Origin: Epiperipatus broadwayi
Taxonomy: Eukaryota > Onychophora > Udeonychophora > Euonychophora > Peripatidae
DNA: 64,000 nucleotides
Assembly: GCA_028023455.1 (NCBI GenBank)
Contig: JAQFVV010006294.1
Coordinates: 930,001 to 994,000 of the forward strand
Direction: 5' to 3'
In this document: positions 12,606 to 25,400 of the stretch, piece by piece
Layout of the letters: each line of letters opens with the position of its first letter
Numbering within the stretch: position 1 is the first letter of the stretch
Notes under the pieces: model-generated
Seen by the model: only the letters and a program-made list of their open reading frames with translations
What the model was told of the DNA's origin: nothing
Databases searched by the model: none
Made by a program: the position numbers and the translations under genes

Positions 12606-13136
12606 GATTAAGAGATATAATACTAAAATTGAATATGCTGAAAAGAAAATGAAAAAAAAAAAAGTCAAATGATAATGCAAAAGTAAAAAACAGCCACAGA
12701 ATTTTTAAAAAGGAGGGGGGGGGAGCAAAAAATTGCAAAGCACAGAAAAAATTGTGGCATTGATATGCAAAATCTGCTTTTTGGTGAATAATCAGTGAGA
12801 GATTACTTTATTATATTAAAAAAGCAGATAAATTACTGCTTATTTTTTAAATGTTCCATTAAAGTACATTTATATTTCATTTAAATGAATCAAAACTAAA
12901 TTCTCAGAAAATATGATTTTTAATGATTATTGCAGATATATTTAAAACATACAGGAAATATTTATGTTGTTTCTTTGAATTCACATAAAAAAAATTCAAG
13001 TAACTAGTCATGGCTAATAATTAATACTGATTATACATACCTCCCCACTCAATTTAGCACTGTGGAGAGAATGATGGACTCCAAAGCTAAAGGTGGATCA
13101 ATTCTTAGTTAAAACATATAAAGAAAAATTGTTATT
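12606..13136. other. AT-rich non-coding DNA
   Basis: A poly-A run and a (G)9 run (about 12715-12723) are the only notable features. No gene supported. Confidence 0.5.
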
Positions 13137-14188
13137 TAAGGATAATATTGGACAACAAAACTGATTATGGATAATTATACATTTTCACGCAATAGTTATC
13201 CCATAACCCTAATAAGTGTTTTACTTGATAATATTAAAAAATATCAATAAATTGATGATAAATTCTTGCTAACTTTAAAAAACAGCAATAAACGTATTAT
13301 AAATTCTATTCATAGAAATAACACAAAACTACAATAATAAATTTTAAATAAAATAAATTTAATCAATTCAAACTACGGGGATTTTTTTAAAAAACAAAAA
13401 ATGACTAGCGTGGATTATTCATGTTAGCATCTAGTGTTTAGATATATATAATCTTTCTCTCAAATATATCAATAAATCACACATAAGTTGTAAAAAAAAT
13501 GTTAAGAAGCGTTTGCTATATTATAACCTGTACTTTATTATATATAAAGCTTTTATTTTTATATATTTTGATTCAAAATATTATTAATTAATTCAATGTA
13601 TTTGCAATTTAACTAATAATCATTTTATATCATTGGTATAATAAATCCGAAATTCACTTAATGTGCTGAGATAATTCTATTTCCCAAATTTAAAGATTTA
13701 ATTGACATAATCTCAGCTCATTAAAGTGAATTTTGGAAATTATATCAATGATATAAAATAATCATTAGTGAAATCACAAATATATTAAATTAAATAATAT
13801 TTTGAATCAAAATTCATAAAAATAAAAGTTTTATACATAATAAAATATAGGTTATAATATAGCAAATGCTTCTTAACGTTTTTTTACAACTTATGTGTGA
13901 TTTGATATGTTTGAAAGATAGTCACTTTTTGTTTTTTAAAAAAAATCCTGTAGCTTGAATTATTACATTTATTTTATTTAAAATTTATTGTTATAGTTTT
14001 TGTTATTTCTATGAATGGAATGTATAATACATTTATTGCTATTTTTAAAGTTAGCAAAAATTTATATTAGATTTATTGATATTTTTTAATATTATCAAGT
14101 AAAACATACATTAGAGTTATGGAATAATTATGCCACTGAACATGTATAATTATCCATAATCAACATTGGTGTCTGGGATTATCCCTAA
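13137..14188. repeat. 1.05 kb imperfect palindrome, ~530-bp arms
   Basis: The left arm (13137-13675) is inverted as the right arm (13702-14188). Matching landmarks are GGATAAT at 13140 with ATTATCC ending 14184; GATTATGGATAATTATA near 13165 with its inverse near 14145; GTTAAGAAGCGTTTGCTAT near 13500 with its inverse near 13870; and GTGCTGAGAT near 13662 with its inverse near 13715. The central spacer is about 26 bp. Arms have diverged by scattered substitutions and small indels. No coding frame. The form fits an old foldback or long-TIR element; flanks TTTAA and CTAAG do not give a convincing target duplication. Confidence 0.82.
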
Positions 14189-16943
14189 GTACCAAAAAAA
14201 ATTTTTTTAAAATTGATAATCCTATCACTTTGGTGATCAAATGTCATTTAATCTTCTGAGTAACTAATTGTATGATTGTGTTTATGGTGATTTTATATTA
14301 TGTTTAAAATATTTAGAAACAATATTCTAGCTATTTTATAAAAAATAATGAACATCAATGGTGAATCGCCAGTGGTATAATAAGAATATGTTGTTTTAGA
14401 ATGCTTATAAGGTTATCTGCTAATTTTGCTTTTTTATAAATGTAAAAGAATTGTTGCTTTTGATTATTATGCTTAAGAATCATTATGAACTATTAGAATA
14501 GTAGAGAGAAATTGATATTGTTAATAGCAATTAGTTTCTTCTCTTTTTTTTTTTTTTTGTTAAATATGTATAAAGAATAAAAGTGTATACACACATTATA
14601 TATGTACACACACAAACATTCTCATAAATCTATTAGGCTACTACTTGTGAATTTTTATTTTTTTTTTAAGAATTTCACAATTTTTGAGTAGATTAATAAC
14701 ATGAAATGAGAGAGCCTGCTATATATGGAAGCTTCTAAGAGAGTGAGAGAGGAGACAGATTAAAAAAAAAAACTTAAAAAAGTTTAGACAGTCAAATATA
14801 GTAAGTTTAAAACTTTCTAAATGTTCGAAAATAAATTAATGCTATTTATAATAAGACTAACATCACAAATCAAACACTAAAACAATTTAGCTAAAGCAAA
14901 AACAAAAATTTTAAAAACCAAAACCCATATATATACAACTATTTCAAAAGTTATAATTATTATTTTTTGTATTTAACATTACCTTTGCCAGACAAAAAAA
15001 AAAAAAATAGATTTATGATAATAAAAAAAAAGTAAAAAGGAAGAAAAAAATCTGTATGACCTTTTAATGCCAGTGTATTTTAATGAAAACTGAAAATGTG
15101 TTTAAAAAAAAGACTTGAAATTTGATAATGTGAGATCAAAAAAAAAAAAAAGATTAATATTCCTTACACATGATGTTAATACAGCATACGAACAGCTTCA
15201 AATAAACTGGTTTCAACTTGTTTATATGATTTTAAAAAGTCATATATCAAAAAACAAGTTAGAACTGCATAATGAAGGACAGATATAGACAATTTTGATA
15301 TAGATAAAGATGTATCTTTTACCAAAAATAGATATTGAAATTTTTGAAATAGCAAATAAATTATTTAGAAGCAATATAAGAATTAAGTTTTGTATAGTTA
15401 AAATTATGCATAATTAAAAAGCAAAGTTAAAATTATGTGTACATAAAAGCAAAATAAATAACAAGCTTTGTATATAATTAAAACAATGTAAAAACAAATT
15501 TTACAAGAGTTAAGAAAATCAATTTAATTAACATGTGGGCCAGTGAACTCATATAATAATTAATTTATGTTCAATTAGACTTAAGCTAATTAAATCTGTT
15601 ACTCAGCTTAATATGTTTATATTCATCCCATTGGATAAAATACTTTAAAAAAAAAAAAGAACTGAGAAAATATAAAAATCTGTTGAAAAACAAAAAACAG
15701 TCTTTTTCTCATTGACTTGGAAACTTTAGATGATTGTAAATCAGATTATGGTTGAAGCAATGGAAGGAATTATCCAAAGCCATCTTTTCCCTGGGAATTG
15801 GCCCTTTTAGATTAAATAAATCAATAAAAAATTGAACAGGTCACCTCCACCTACTTTAAAATTTTAATAAGCCTTAAGACATACTGTAAATATAATATTG
15901 AGAGATAACATTAACCTGTATCTAATATTGAAAATTAGAATTGTTTAAATCCTATTGGATATATGTTAAAAATAATGGAATGTGTACATATATATATTGC
16001 ATCAATATGAGTCTGTAGAAAGAGTATAGATAATGAATAATCATGTTTACTTTTAATTTAACAAATGGGGTATGTAAATACTAATCAACAATTGTTATCA
16101 CATTAAATATATTAAGCGATGAGCAGAGAATCAGCAGATCATTTTCAGAAATAACTATGCAATGAAGTTGCAAACCATGCTGTATCCCATTTTTACATTT
16201 CTGAGTAGTATATGGGATCATGTTTAAAAAAAAAAAATGAAAATTTGAAAATAAATTTTATAGTATGTCAATAGCCATTTTTACATCAAAGTAACTTTGA
16301 TGATAAAATATTTTGAATCTGAGGCCATCAATCTCATGAAGACATCCTTTGATGTTAAATTAAGTTGGGTTTTGATGGAAATACTATTTTGTTTGATATA
16401 TATAGGTGGTATGTTTAGTTGAATTTCATTTGAAAAGGTCTATTTGTTAATAGATGAAACCATGGTTGTGGAAGAATTTTAGTAAAGTTTAGTTTTTTTT
16501 GGCTACTATTCTAATTTTATATGAATTTTTATTTTATAAATAGTAAATGATCTTATATGTAATATATATACATACATAAAATAATATTCAGTCATTAGTT
16601 CTTAATTTCCTTAATCTATAAACAAAATTATTTTCGCTATCTAATTATAAAAAATATTTGATTCAAAATCTGAATTTTCATCTGTCATTAACATAAAAAA
16701 TATACACATTTAGCAATTTCATTATATTTTTCTAACTCTAATATCAGTGTTTTATGAATAACATAAGAAAATTCAAATAATGTGCAGTTTCTATCCCTGG
16801 AGGATTTTAAACTTCAGAATTTTTGCTGATCAGTCACTTTCTATTTTCTTGATAAAACACTTTTTTATATTAGCTGATCAATTAAAAAAAATAATTGAAT
16901 GGTTTTATTACTCAACAGTTTAAAAGAAGTTCAAGCACCAAAA
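14189..16943. other. AT-rich non-coding DNA
   Basis: No gene or structured repeat supported over 2.75 kb. Confidence 0.5.
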
Positions 16944-17026
16944 ATGCCAACATGGGATCCAATCCAAAGACTTTACACGCCAGAGTCTGACTTTCTACCA
17001 TTGCACTACATCATGCAAGTCAGCTG
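16944..17026 (-). mobile_element. tRNA-like SINE relic 1
   Basis: Read on the minus strand, TAGTGCAATGGTAGAAAG is a good RNA polymerase III A-box (TRGYNNARNNG) and GGATTGGATCCC sits where the B-box should be. The AGACT/AGTCT pairing lies between them where an anticodon stem belongs, but its loop is too long for a functional tRNA. The segment ends GGTGCTTGAA, as the relic at 20616-20691 ends GGTGCTCAAA, which suggests one tRNA-derived family. Confidence 0.45.
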
Positions 17027-17467
17027 ACTAATTTATTCAATTTATGCAAAAAATGTTTACTTTTAAAATAAATTAATACCATACAGATTAAACATTCATT
17101 CCTAATGGGCAAAAACATAAATAGAATTTTATTAATACTAAAATTGTTTGGAATTATTTATTTTTATGAAATTTAAGCTTTAAAATCATGACAGCTGAAG
17201 TACATGTCATGTACAAAAAGTACTAAAAGAATTATCTCAAACTTGACATTATATTATTGAAAAACAAAATTATATACAAATACAAAGATCTTTTTTCAAG
17301 ATAAGAAAGTAACTGCATAGAGTAATATTTAAAAAAAGGTCTTAAAAAAAAAACTAAATGCACAATTAGATTTTGTTGTTGTTTTGATTATTTGGAAAAA
17401 CTTAGTCTTGAAAAAATATTAGGATGGTTTTGCTCTGCAATAATCATGTCTGATTATAATATATATT

Positions 17468-17690
17468 GTAACGGTAAGAAAAGTAGAGCTGCTTCAACCT
17501 AACCTAGAGATGCAGATAGAGGGGGGTTCGAACCTCACCTACTCCTCTAGATTACTACTAAGCGACTTACTCCCCAAACCTCACTAGAATTTAATCTTAA
17601 TGTATGCCCGGTGGTCAGGGAGAGAAGAGACAACGAAAAGGAATTTTTAACATATATAATGATCAGGTGTACATACATATGTCACAAAAG
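17468..17690 (+). other. GC-richer segment with B-box-like motif
   Basis: Begins TGTAACGGTAAG and holds GGGGGGTTCGAACCTCACC (17520-17538), a strong B-box match (GGTTCGAACC). A downstream GGTCAGGGAGA block also appears at 32572-32582, and a TGTAAC start lies at 32379, so the two loci may be diverged copies of one repeat. TGTAAC is a common start of Gypsy-type LTRs, which is an alternative reading. No paired structure was confirmed. Confidence 0.35.
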
Positions 17691-19221
17691 AAAAACAATA
17701 CTAAGTGGGTTTATTTATAGTGAATGAAAGATAACAGAAACTTTTATTATTTACATTAAAAGAATTCATACAATGCTTTATTAATGGTGTTGCAGGCTAT
17801 TTTCACTGCAATCGGATAGACATATATGAAAGATCCATTGTTCGTAATGATAAGGACAGACAATTTTTTACATTATAATTTCTTCTTTAAAAATATTTCC
17901 AGCCAATGGAAGTGTTACATAAAAGAAATCAAGAGAGAGACATGATTCATTAACTCTGTGGTTGGGGAACATAGAAATAAATAGGTGGTCAAACTCAACT
18001 AAACACTTTGGACAGGTTTAAATCACAGCCCTACTGATGACTTAAGAAGAATGATAAAGTAACCCCAGCAGGAATTTCCAGCTATAATTGAAACATTTCG
18101 ATATTTTGAGAAAGATTTCCTAATAAATATAAATATACAAGACCATGCACAAAGGCGATAGCATATAGTGGGCTGTGAGACTCAAGACATAACAGTTTCC
18201 AAGAGGTTAACACAAGACTGGATAGCTCTCCATCTCTAAACTAGGTTAGAGAGAAAATGGAACCCGTTCGCTAAACGCGTGACCCGGATTCAGGATCGGA
18301 GTTTTTATTGCTTATGTCCAGTTACGTACATTGAAGGGACTGAGATCGAGATGAGATCCAGAACATTTTATTTATTTTAAGAAGATCCAAATGTAGGTAT
18401 GTTAACCTAAGCAAACTTGGCAAAAGAAGCACTGTAATATATACTGAGCGGCCCAGTAGATCACCCGAGACACGATACCATATAAATATGGTCAACCTTT
18501 AAATTTAAAACAGAAACCCTCTGCAAAATATATATATTAGGAAAGCTCAACTACCACTGAAAATCCGCAGAAAAATAGTAACTTCACCTTTATAAAATTT
18601 GAATTACTAAAAAAAAAACAAGTGGGTGGAGAGCCAATGCTATTTAACAATTTTTAATACATATACGTATTGTCAAAATGTACTCTCTTATAACTAACAA
18701 TATAAATGCGAACGTTTTATTTCACGCTCTTTAAAAGATAACTTTAAATTTGTAACCCTTCATTGACTAAAATATAAAGGCATTTGATAAGGATCTTTCT
18801 TTTATATATATATATAAAAAAAATCAAATTAAAATCTTGAAAGTTTTATAATAGAATATTTAGCAATTAAATCTTTATTTTTAAAAATAGAGTTTTGCAC
18901 TTTCTATGATTTTCCTTTTCTTTCCAAAATATCTATATAAAATAAATAACTTAATTACTGGAGTATAATGGCAGAAAGTTAAACGAAGTATTTTTCAATT
19001 AAATTAATAAGAGCTATCGCCGCCATTATATATAATAACCCCACCCATTACTATATAAAAAAAAGAAGAAAAGAAAGCAATTAATGAAATACAATTTTAC
19101 AAGATATGAATATGTAGATTTTTAAAAAAAACATATATATAGAAAAACATAACTCTAGAGTGAATTTGTAAATTACAAAGAGATTTTTATGTGAATTTAT
19201 GGGAACGTTACCGGTAACTAG
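17691..19221. other. moderately GC-richer flank, no confirmed gene
   Basis: Less AT-rich than its surroundings, notably 18240-18340, which contains several CG dinucleotides (CGTTCGCTAAACGCG). Only short frames are open. It could be a promoter or UTR for the candidate exon at 19222 or an old unrecognised transposon. Confidence 0.35.
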
Positions 19222-19481
19222 ATGGGGTGGGTCAAGATGAGTTCATATATGTTTCCCGCAGGTCTTCTCGGTTCTTCAACTTTGTTTTTCCATGTTTTGA
19301 GGGCAGATATTCGCAGATACAGGGCAGACACTTTAGTTCTCTGGCTGGCTTACATGGTTACGACTCCGGCCTCAGGAACGGCTCAGGAGAGCGAAGGCAA
19401 AGAGATTACTCTAGCATTTTTGCAGAGCAACACATTTCTGGATTTTTATCTATATGCTGAAAGAATAGAGTACGGCTTGAA
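19222..19481 (+). CDS. candidate first coding exon, unknown protein
   Basis: An 86-codon open frame from ATG in a locally GC-richer patch ends in a strong splice donor, GAA|GTAAGTAC (intron from 19482). A second in-frame ATG lies at 19237. The product has hydrophobic segments near residues 10-25 and 42-50 (LVLWLAYMVTTPASG), the latter resembling a signal peptide or membrane segment, then a polar part (QESEGKEITLAFLQSN). GKEITLAFLQ faintly recalls the start of IgGFc-binding-type N-terminal domains, but this is too short to claim. The exon leaves two bases of a codon, and the candidate exon at 23026 starts with one, so the two could splice in frame. A shorter overlapping frame (19227-19460) ends before the donor and was not chosen. 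Confidence 0.35.
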
Positions 19482-20615
19482 GTAAGTACAGCAAGCAAGA
19501 GTTCACAATATTGTCCAATTTTTCAACAAAACTTCTTCCAACAAAATTCTTAATATTTCTCTCTGACCTTCAGCACAGATTACCCTCAAGCATAAGACCG
19601 AGAACAAAAAAAAAGTTCTTTATTTATACCCTTTTTCCATTATGTTTTTACTCTACTCATTAGTAGCGAATCATGCCCCTTGTTTCAAATTGTCCCTGTT
19701 ATCTATTATTTTATCTAATTCAGAAAAAATGTTTTACTAATTAAATTCCTTTTCTTAATGATTGATTCTATTTAATTAAGAAAATTTATCTTATCGAATT
19801 CTACCAAATATATTTTAAAAATAGTTGCAAATATAATTTTAACTTTCTATATTTTATTTTATTAAATCTTTTTTCTTTAACACAATTCCTTCTTTAATTT
19901 AGGCAACTATTTGTGAAAACAATAATTTAGTTTGAAAAATAAACATACATTCACTGTGGTTGGACTTAGGGTCTTAGTTAGTCCACAGTGAATGGTGAAG
20001 CCAGCATATATATATTTATATGCACAGCTTCAATATGGAATATCTTTCTCATTCTATTACAAATGAACATATATACATCTTGAAACTGAAAAAAAAAAAG
20101 AATGTCCATGATGTAAAATTAACATCAATAATAAAAGAAAAATGGATAATGAGGTCTTGTTTAATGGAAACAGCATTTTGAAGGAATATGAATAAAAAAT
20201 TTAGCAAGGATTGGCTGTGGCATGCAAATATTTTTGTAATTGAATAAAGTTTTAGATCTAAAGAGTAATATTCCAATTTTCAATTGATAGTAGATAGATT
20301 TTTTTTATAAAAGACCTTATCAAATTTTCTGACCAATTGTATCGGCATACTCAAAAGCAAAAACTGGAAATAATTTTTCCAGCATAATACAAGGCATTTT
20401 ATAATTAACTGGAGCTGATACAATCTTACTGGAAGGATTTGAAAATGTAGCAAAACTGTTTAGGAAAGATTAAATTCAAATAATCTTTACAAACAGGATA
20501 GAGAAGTTACATGGTTATTGATTAAAATAACACATGATATAAAAAGTTTTAAATATATGATCATATGTACAAATAACTAAAATTCAGACATCATAATTGA
20601 AATTGTAAGAAATTT
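19482..20615. other. putative intron / AT-rich DNA
   Basis: Would be intronic if the 19222 and 23026 exons are joined. Only the hairpin at 19948-19994 is structured. Confidence 0.35.
19948..19994. repeat. short hairpin
   Basis: CATTCACTGTGG at 19948 is exactly inverted as CCACAGTGAATG ending 19994, around a 23-bp loop. It could be a remnant of a small inverted-repeat element. The stem is shorter than a typical microRNA precursor. Confidence 0.6.
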
Positions 20616-20691
20616 GAGCACCAGAATCGATTCTGGGACTTTTTAATCCCAAATCAGATACTCTACCAATTGTGCTAACCATGCTATAGAG
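20616..20691 (-). mobile_element. tRNA-like SINE relic 2
   Basis: On the minus strand TAGCACAATTGGTAGAG is an exact A-box match, and GAATCGATTC, within a CCAGA/TCTGG stem, matches a T-arm with B-box. The middle (TTTGGGATT) has the look of a tRNA-Pro anticodon loop, but flanking stems do not pair cleanly. A tRNA-derived SINE or pseudogene fits better than a working tRNA. It shares the GCATG-TAGYRCAAT block and the GGTGCT end with the relic at 16944-17026. Confidence 0.5.
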
Positions 20692-22134
20692 TTAAAGTTA
20701 AATATGATTATAAATGGTGATATAAATATGTATATAAAATAATGGTTAAATGAGTATATGTTTAAATGTTGTAGTTCTAATAAAGACTGCAGGTTTGTTG
20801 AAACTGTAAGCAAAATAAAGAAGGAATTATATAAAAAAAGATTGCATTAAAGTTTATAAGAGGAAATGATAAGAAAAATTTAATATATATGAAATTATAA
20901 GACTAAATTATTTTTTTTAAATTTAGCTATGTATTGGAAATTCCTCTAAATGCTAACAGTTATAAAAAAATTTCACACATGTATATGTAATAATTATTTA
21001 CTTGCTACTATAAAGCATCAGTAGTCACATAGCAAATAAATTACATTTTAATTAAATAAATATAACACACAATATATATATTATTATGAATAATGATTTA
21101 TCCCCATCTATAATTTATTTTTAAAATATAGTAGTTGGTAGTTAAAAATCAAATTCAGGTTTGTAAATTGAATTGCTTTTTATATAGGTTTCTATTATAT
21201 AAGCATACACATATCGATAATGATCTGTGTTTAAAATCAAATTAAGTCCTTTTTACTTAAGTTTAAAAAAAGATAAAAAAAACTGATTTATTTTAACTAA
21301 ATGTATTTCAAATAAATCTGTTTTAGAATTTATGTTATAGAAACAAATTTTAATTAAATAATAATCCATAAAATTTACTCACTTATTTTTGTATTATTAT
21401 TAATTTAAATTCTAGGAAAATCAATTTCTTTTTAAGTTTTGATTCCTGTTTGAAAAATGTTAAATTTCAATTAAATATATTTTGAGTTTAAGACAGCTAA
21501 GGATCATTTATAAACAGGTGGACTGGTTTAGATAATTATATAAACAGTTGGGCTGGTGTAATTAAAACAATTACTGGCTTGTTTATTTAAGGAATTTTGT
21601 AACCAGAGGTAATTAATGTATTTACTGGCTTGTTTAAATAAAGAATTTTGAGAACATGTTGGCTTAGCTTTTTTTGGCTTTTGCTTTTGCATGCTTTACA
21701 TGAAGAATACTAAACCTCTACCAGCAACTGAACTAATAAACATGTATGGCAAGTCATCCTGAATGAACCTCCTGTAGTAATTATTAGGATGGTGAACTCT
21801 GCTTGCTAAATTTGATCAAACAATATGCCAGCTATTTTCGTATATATAGTTAAACAGATACACTTTCAAGAATAAAGAAAAAATTTCATACCAAATCTAC
21901 CCGAAAACATACCCAATTGTGACCAAGATTGGAAGCCTGAAAATAAAAAGATTTCATTAGTAAACCACTAAAGAGCTTTTGAAAAATGTATGCATATACA
22001 TATACATTTCCACTGTAGAGAAAATAATATCTATTTGGCTATATATTTCATTGGACTTAAAGCTAACTTTTTTATTTATGAACTATTTGATAAACTTTTA
22101 AAGTTTCATTACCAAGAAGCCAGAAGTAATATGT
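20692..22134. other. AT-rich DNA with small ~60-bp tandem repeat
   Basis: Between 21565 and 21650 two diverged units carry TTTACTGGCTTGTTT followed by AAGAATTTTG. Otherwise nothing supported. Confidence 0.5.
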
Positions 22135-22500
22135 AAGTAATAATATTTTTCATATTTTTTTTATATAATTAATTAATAATGCTGTAAAATGACGGTCTAA
22201 TTTTGTGTTATTTTATAAAATAAGTTTGTTTTCTGCTACAATGCAAGTATATGCAATTCCTTGGGTTTAGACCATAACCAACTGTAAATATGAAATTCTA
22301 GAGTAATATTTTCTATCCACTGTAACTATATACTTTTCATATATTTTTTAATATAAATAATTTATAATGCTATAGAATAGAGACATTTTATGTTGAAGAA
22401 TGTCTGTTTGTGCTTCAATGCATATATAACACCTATATGCTTAGAACCTAGCCAATTGTAATTTTATATAAAGCTTCAGATATAATATTTTCTATCGTCC
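22135..22500. repeat. diverged tandem duplication, ~185-bp unit
   Basis: Unit 1 (about 22135-22315) and unit 2 (about 22316-22500) share, in order, TTTTTCATAT, AATAATGCT, TGCTNCAATGCA.ATAT, CATATGC/TATATGC, TAGNCC, CAACTGTAA/CAATTGTAA and AATATTTTCTATC. Within them the copies differ widely. No coding frame. Confidence 0.65.
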
Positions 22501-23025
22501 GCAAATATAAATACTACATATATATTTTAAATAATGATTATAATGAAAAATGAATTTTATTTCATTGTCATATCTGTTACTGCGAGCAGTATCTCATGTC
22601 TGTTTTGTATGTATCTGTGCCACATATCTGAATTATATTTCATTTTTTGCATATCTATGAGCATTTTTTCTACTTTTTTATACATATTTTTTGTAAGTTA
22701 TACTTATAATCAAGCCATCTACCTAGTAAGCTATAGGCATTTCCACAAGAGCAAATGAAAAATAGGACATGTAACAAGGAACAACAATATTGTAACTATT
22801 CTCATTAATATTTTATATTGCACTAAATTGGTAAAAAAAAAAAATATTTATCAAATATGTAGAAATGTGATATACATACACCCTGAAAAAAACTTTTTAG
22901 ATTTTTATCCTGATGCTTTTTCTCTTTGCTCTTTTATATTACATAAATTATAATTAACTAAAGTTCTATTTGCATAATATCTGATATACAGTACTTAATG
23001 TTAATTTTTTTTTTTATATCTACAG
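22501..23025. other. AT-rich DNA before the candidate exon
   Basis: A 74-codon hydrophobic frame (22534-22758) is composed almost wholly of T-rich codons and looks like chance. The T-run before 23026 is the candidate polypyrimidine tract. Confidence 0.45.
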
Positions 23026-23140
23026 AAACCTTATTTCCAACAAATACCTGCATGAAAGGTCAAGATCTGGATCAGCTAGCAAAAATGAAACTCTCAAACA
23101 TATCTTATTTCTAATGTTTTACAATAAAGAATTATCTCAG
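23026..23140 (+). CDS. candidate internal coding exon, unknown protein
   Basis: A 115-bp block has textbook exon edges: a T-rich tract plus TATATCTACAG upstream and TCTCAG|GTAAGACA downstream. One forward frame is fully open across 38 codons, from NLISNKYLHERSRSGSA to LMFYNKELSQ, ending exactly at a codon boundary (phase 0). The other two frames contain stops. The peptide is polar and basic first (HERSRSGSASKNE), then a hydrophobic helix-like stretch (HILFLMFY). I do not recognise the protein. The single leading base fits the two-base overhang left by the candidate exon at 19222-19481. No onward exon could be assigned with confidence. Confidence 0.45.
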
Positions 23141-25400
23141 GTAAGACATATTATATATCTTTTGTTTAAAAAATATTCATAAGGAATGTGATTAAGCTGT
23201 CTAAAAAAGTGTCAGATAAAAATTTAATTCTCAAAATTTAGAATTTGTGAATCTATAAAAAAAATAATCATTTGAAAAATGTTAAAATCTAATTGATTTT
23301 AAAGTTAATGACTATATTTTGTCAACTTTAGACATTCTTTAATACTTGGTCTTTTTGACATTAGGTGCTTTAATCCGGAAGATTTTGTATAAATTGTATC
23401 TCAGTCCAATTGCTTAAAATTTAATATGGTGTCCACAAGGTTTAAAGACATTAATTAAAGTGGTGTGGGATCAGATTCATAGTATATAGATTCAATTTTG
23501 TAATGGCCTGCATGGTGAACATTTATAATGAATTTAAGCTTATTGTTGCTTTTTTTTATGCAAAAGTGAAATAAGTATGTATGCTCATTTTAGCTTAGAA
23601 CACATATGTAATAATATCATATAAATAATAGACTACTTAATAACTATCAGAAATGATACAGCATTATCATGTAAAATTTTTGTGAATAGTAATATTTAAA
23701 GCTATCAATGTAACATTAAAGGGCAATTATCATTGAAATGTGTTGTATTTGAAATATATTATACTGTCCTGAAAATAAGCTTTGTTTTGTGTACTATTAG
23801 ATATGTTTTAGCATTTCTTTACAATTGCCTGCTCAGCCAAATGATATTTCTAAAAAATCACTACTCTCCATGAATTAGAGGCAAATTTTAAATGTTCATG
23901 AGTGATGGTACAGCTATGTAATCAGTTATAATTGGTATCTTCAACAGTAAACTCATATTCTAAGCTATGTGGTGCCCTCTAGTGTTGGATAAGTGTGCCA
24001 ATTGTCTATTATAGTATTTATAAATTCTTTTGGTGCCCAACATGTGAGTCAAAAAGTTTTTAATATACTAAATAATAGATAATAGCATGCCTACTGTCCA
24101 TTGCAATATATATTGAAACAAAATTTACCTCATGATTTTATCTGAGTGATTAGTATATATTTAAATAATGATTAATTTAAAACATCATTAATCAAAAAAT
24201 AAAGTATTGATAGTTTAATATGGTTATGAGTAAACTAATAAAATTATTACACTTTATTGTTTTATAGAGTTGATATTTGTGTCATATTTTGTTATTAATA
24301 TATTTCAATATTAACCAACAGTTCAATTGCAAAATAAAGATAATGGAATAACTTTTTTACACATCTGCAAGAAGTAAAATTTAAAAAATACAAAGAATGT
24401 TGATCAAAAAGATGGAAAGAGACACTAATAAACTGTTTCTTCCTTTCCAAAATTTTAAAGAATTTAACTTCTTTAATAATTTCATTACAAACTTGAATAA
24501 ATTTATTAATAATTTTTGTAATGGAATTTAGCATATAAATAAATAATTCTAAAAAAAAAAAAAAAATTGTAAATAATTTTGTAATAAAAACAATAGATAA
24601 AAAAACAATTAATTGAAAAGCAGTCAGTTACATCAAGAAAAAAAAACTTTTTGTTATGGAAAAACAATTTAAAAAAACTTAAATTGTTATAAAAATAGAA
24701 TGAAATTATTGCTATTGCTGATATATAAAGCAAAACTTTGAGGAAAAGTTATAATAATACAAAAAATAGATTTAGTTTTCATTTTGTGTAATCCTATCAC
24801 TCATTACTATTACTTATTATATACCATTTTTGGTTTTTGCTACCAAGCTAGGAAAACTAGAATCAAAGAAAAGTAAACATTGATAAGAGCTGCTTAGATT
24901 AGTTGTAGAGGGTAAAGAAATTGAATATTGTGGAAAATCATCAGAAAGATTGATCTTGAATGACTAAAGAAGATAACTAAATATTATTTTAGTCTCTGCA
25001 CAAAGCAATGTCAATCATAGTTGTTAAATTTTACTGAATAATGCATTATTACAAAACAATCTTTGAGTTGCATGTTTGTTCAGTTGCTGCGACCTAGATC
25101 CAGCAGATAACTAAATGGAAAAAATAATATATCTAAATGTCTGTCTGGATTATGTTTTAAAGAGAAAAATTAACCATAATCATAAACATATATTTGCTAT
25201 AATATAAATGTGTTTATTACAAAAAAAAAAAACACCTACCAAGCATCATTAATATATGCTATAATATAAACCTACTTATTTTAGAAAAAAAAATCAAACG
25301 AGCAATCTCGATTGCATTAAAAATATGTATTTCTTATTGACAAGTTAAAGAAAAGAAGCAGATGTCAAATATTCTAAAATTGTGGATAGTTTTACATTTT
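23141..25400. other. AT-rich DNA, possible intron
   Basis: Contains the CTCF-like site at 23972. Minus-strand frames at 24295-24733 are A/T-run artefacts. Confidence 0.45.
23972..23985 (-). promoter_or_regulatory. CTCF-like binding motif
   Basis: The minus strand reads ACACTAGAGGGCAC, which matches 13 of 14 positions of the bilaterian CTCF core CCACYAGRGGGCRS. Such a GC-rich match is unusual in this background. Binding is inferred from the motif only. Confidence 0.4.

Noticed and set aside
17732-17878. 47-codon frame ending in FHCNRIDIYERSIVRNDK
   Set aside because: Protein-like, but without a start or convincing splice sites and with no recognised family.
20616-20691. Functional tRNA gene
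   Set aside because: Box A and B are good, but the acceptor and anticodon stems do not close; called a relic.
22534-22758. 74-codon hydrophobic frame that could be a membrane protein
   Set aside because: Made almost wholly of T-rich codons in AT-rich DNA, with no splice or homology support.
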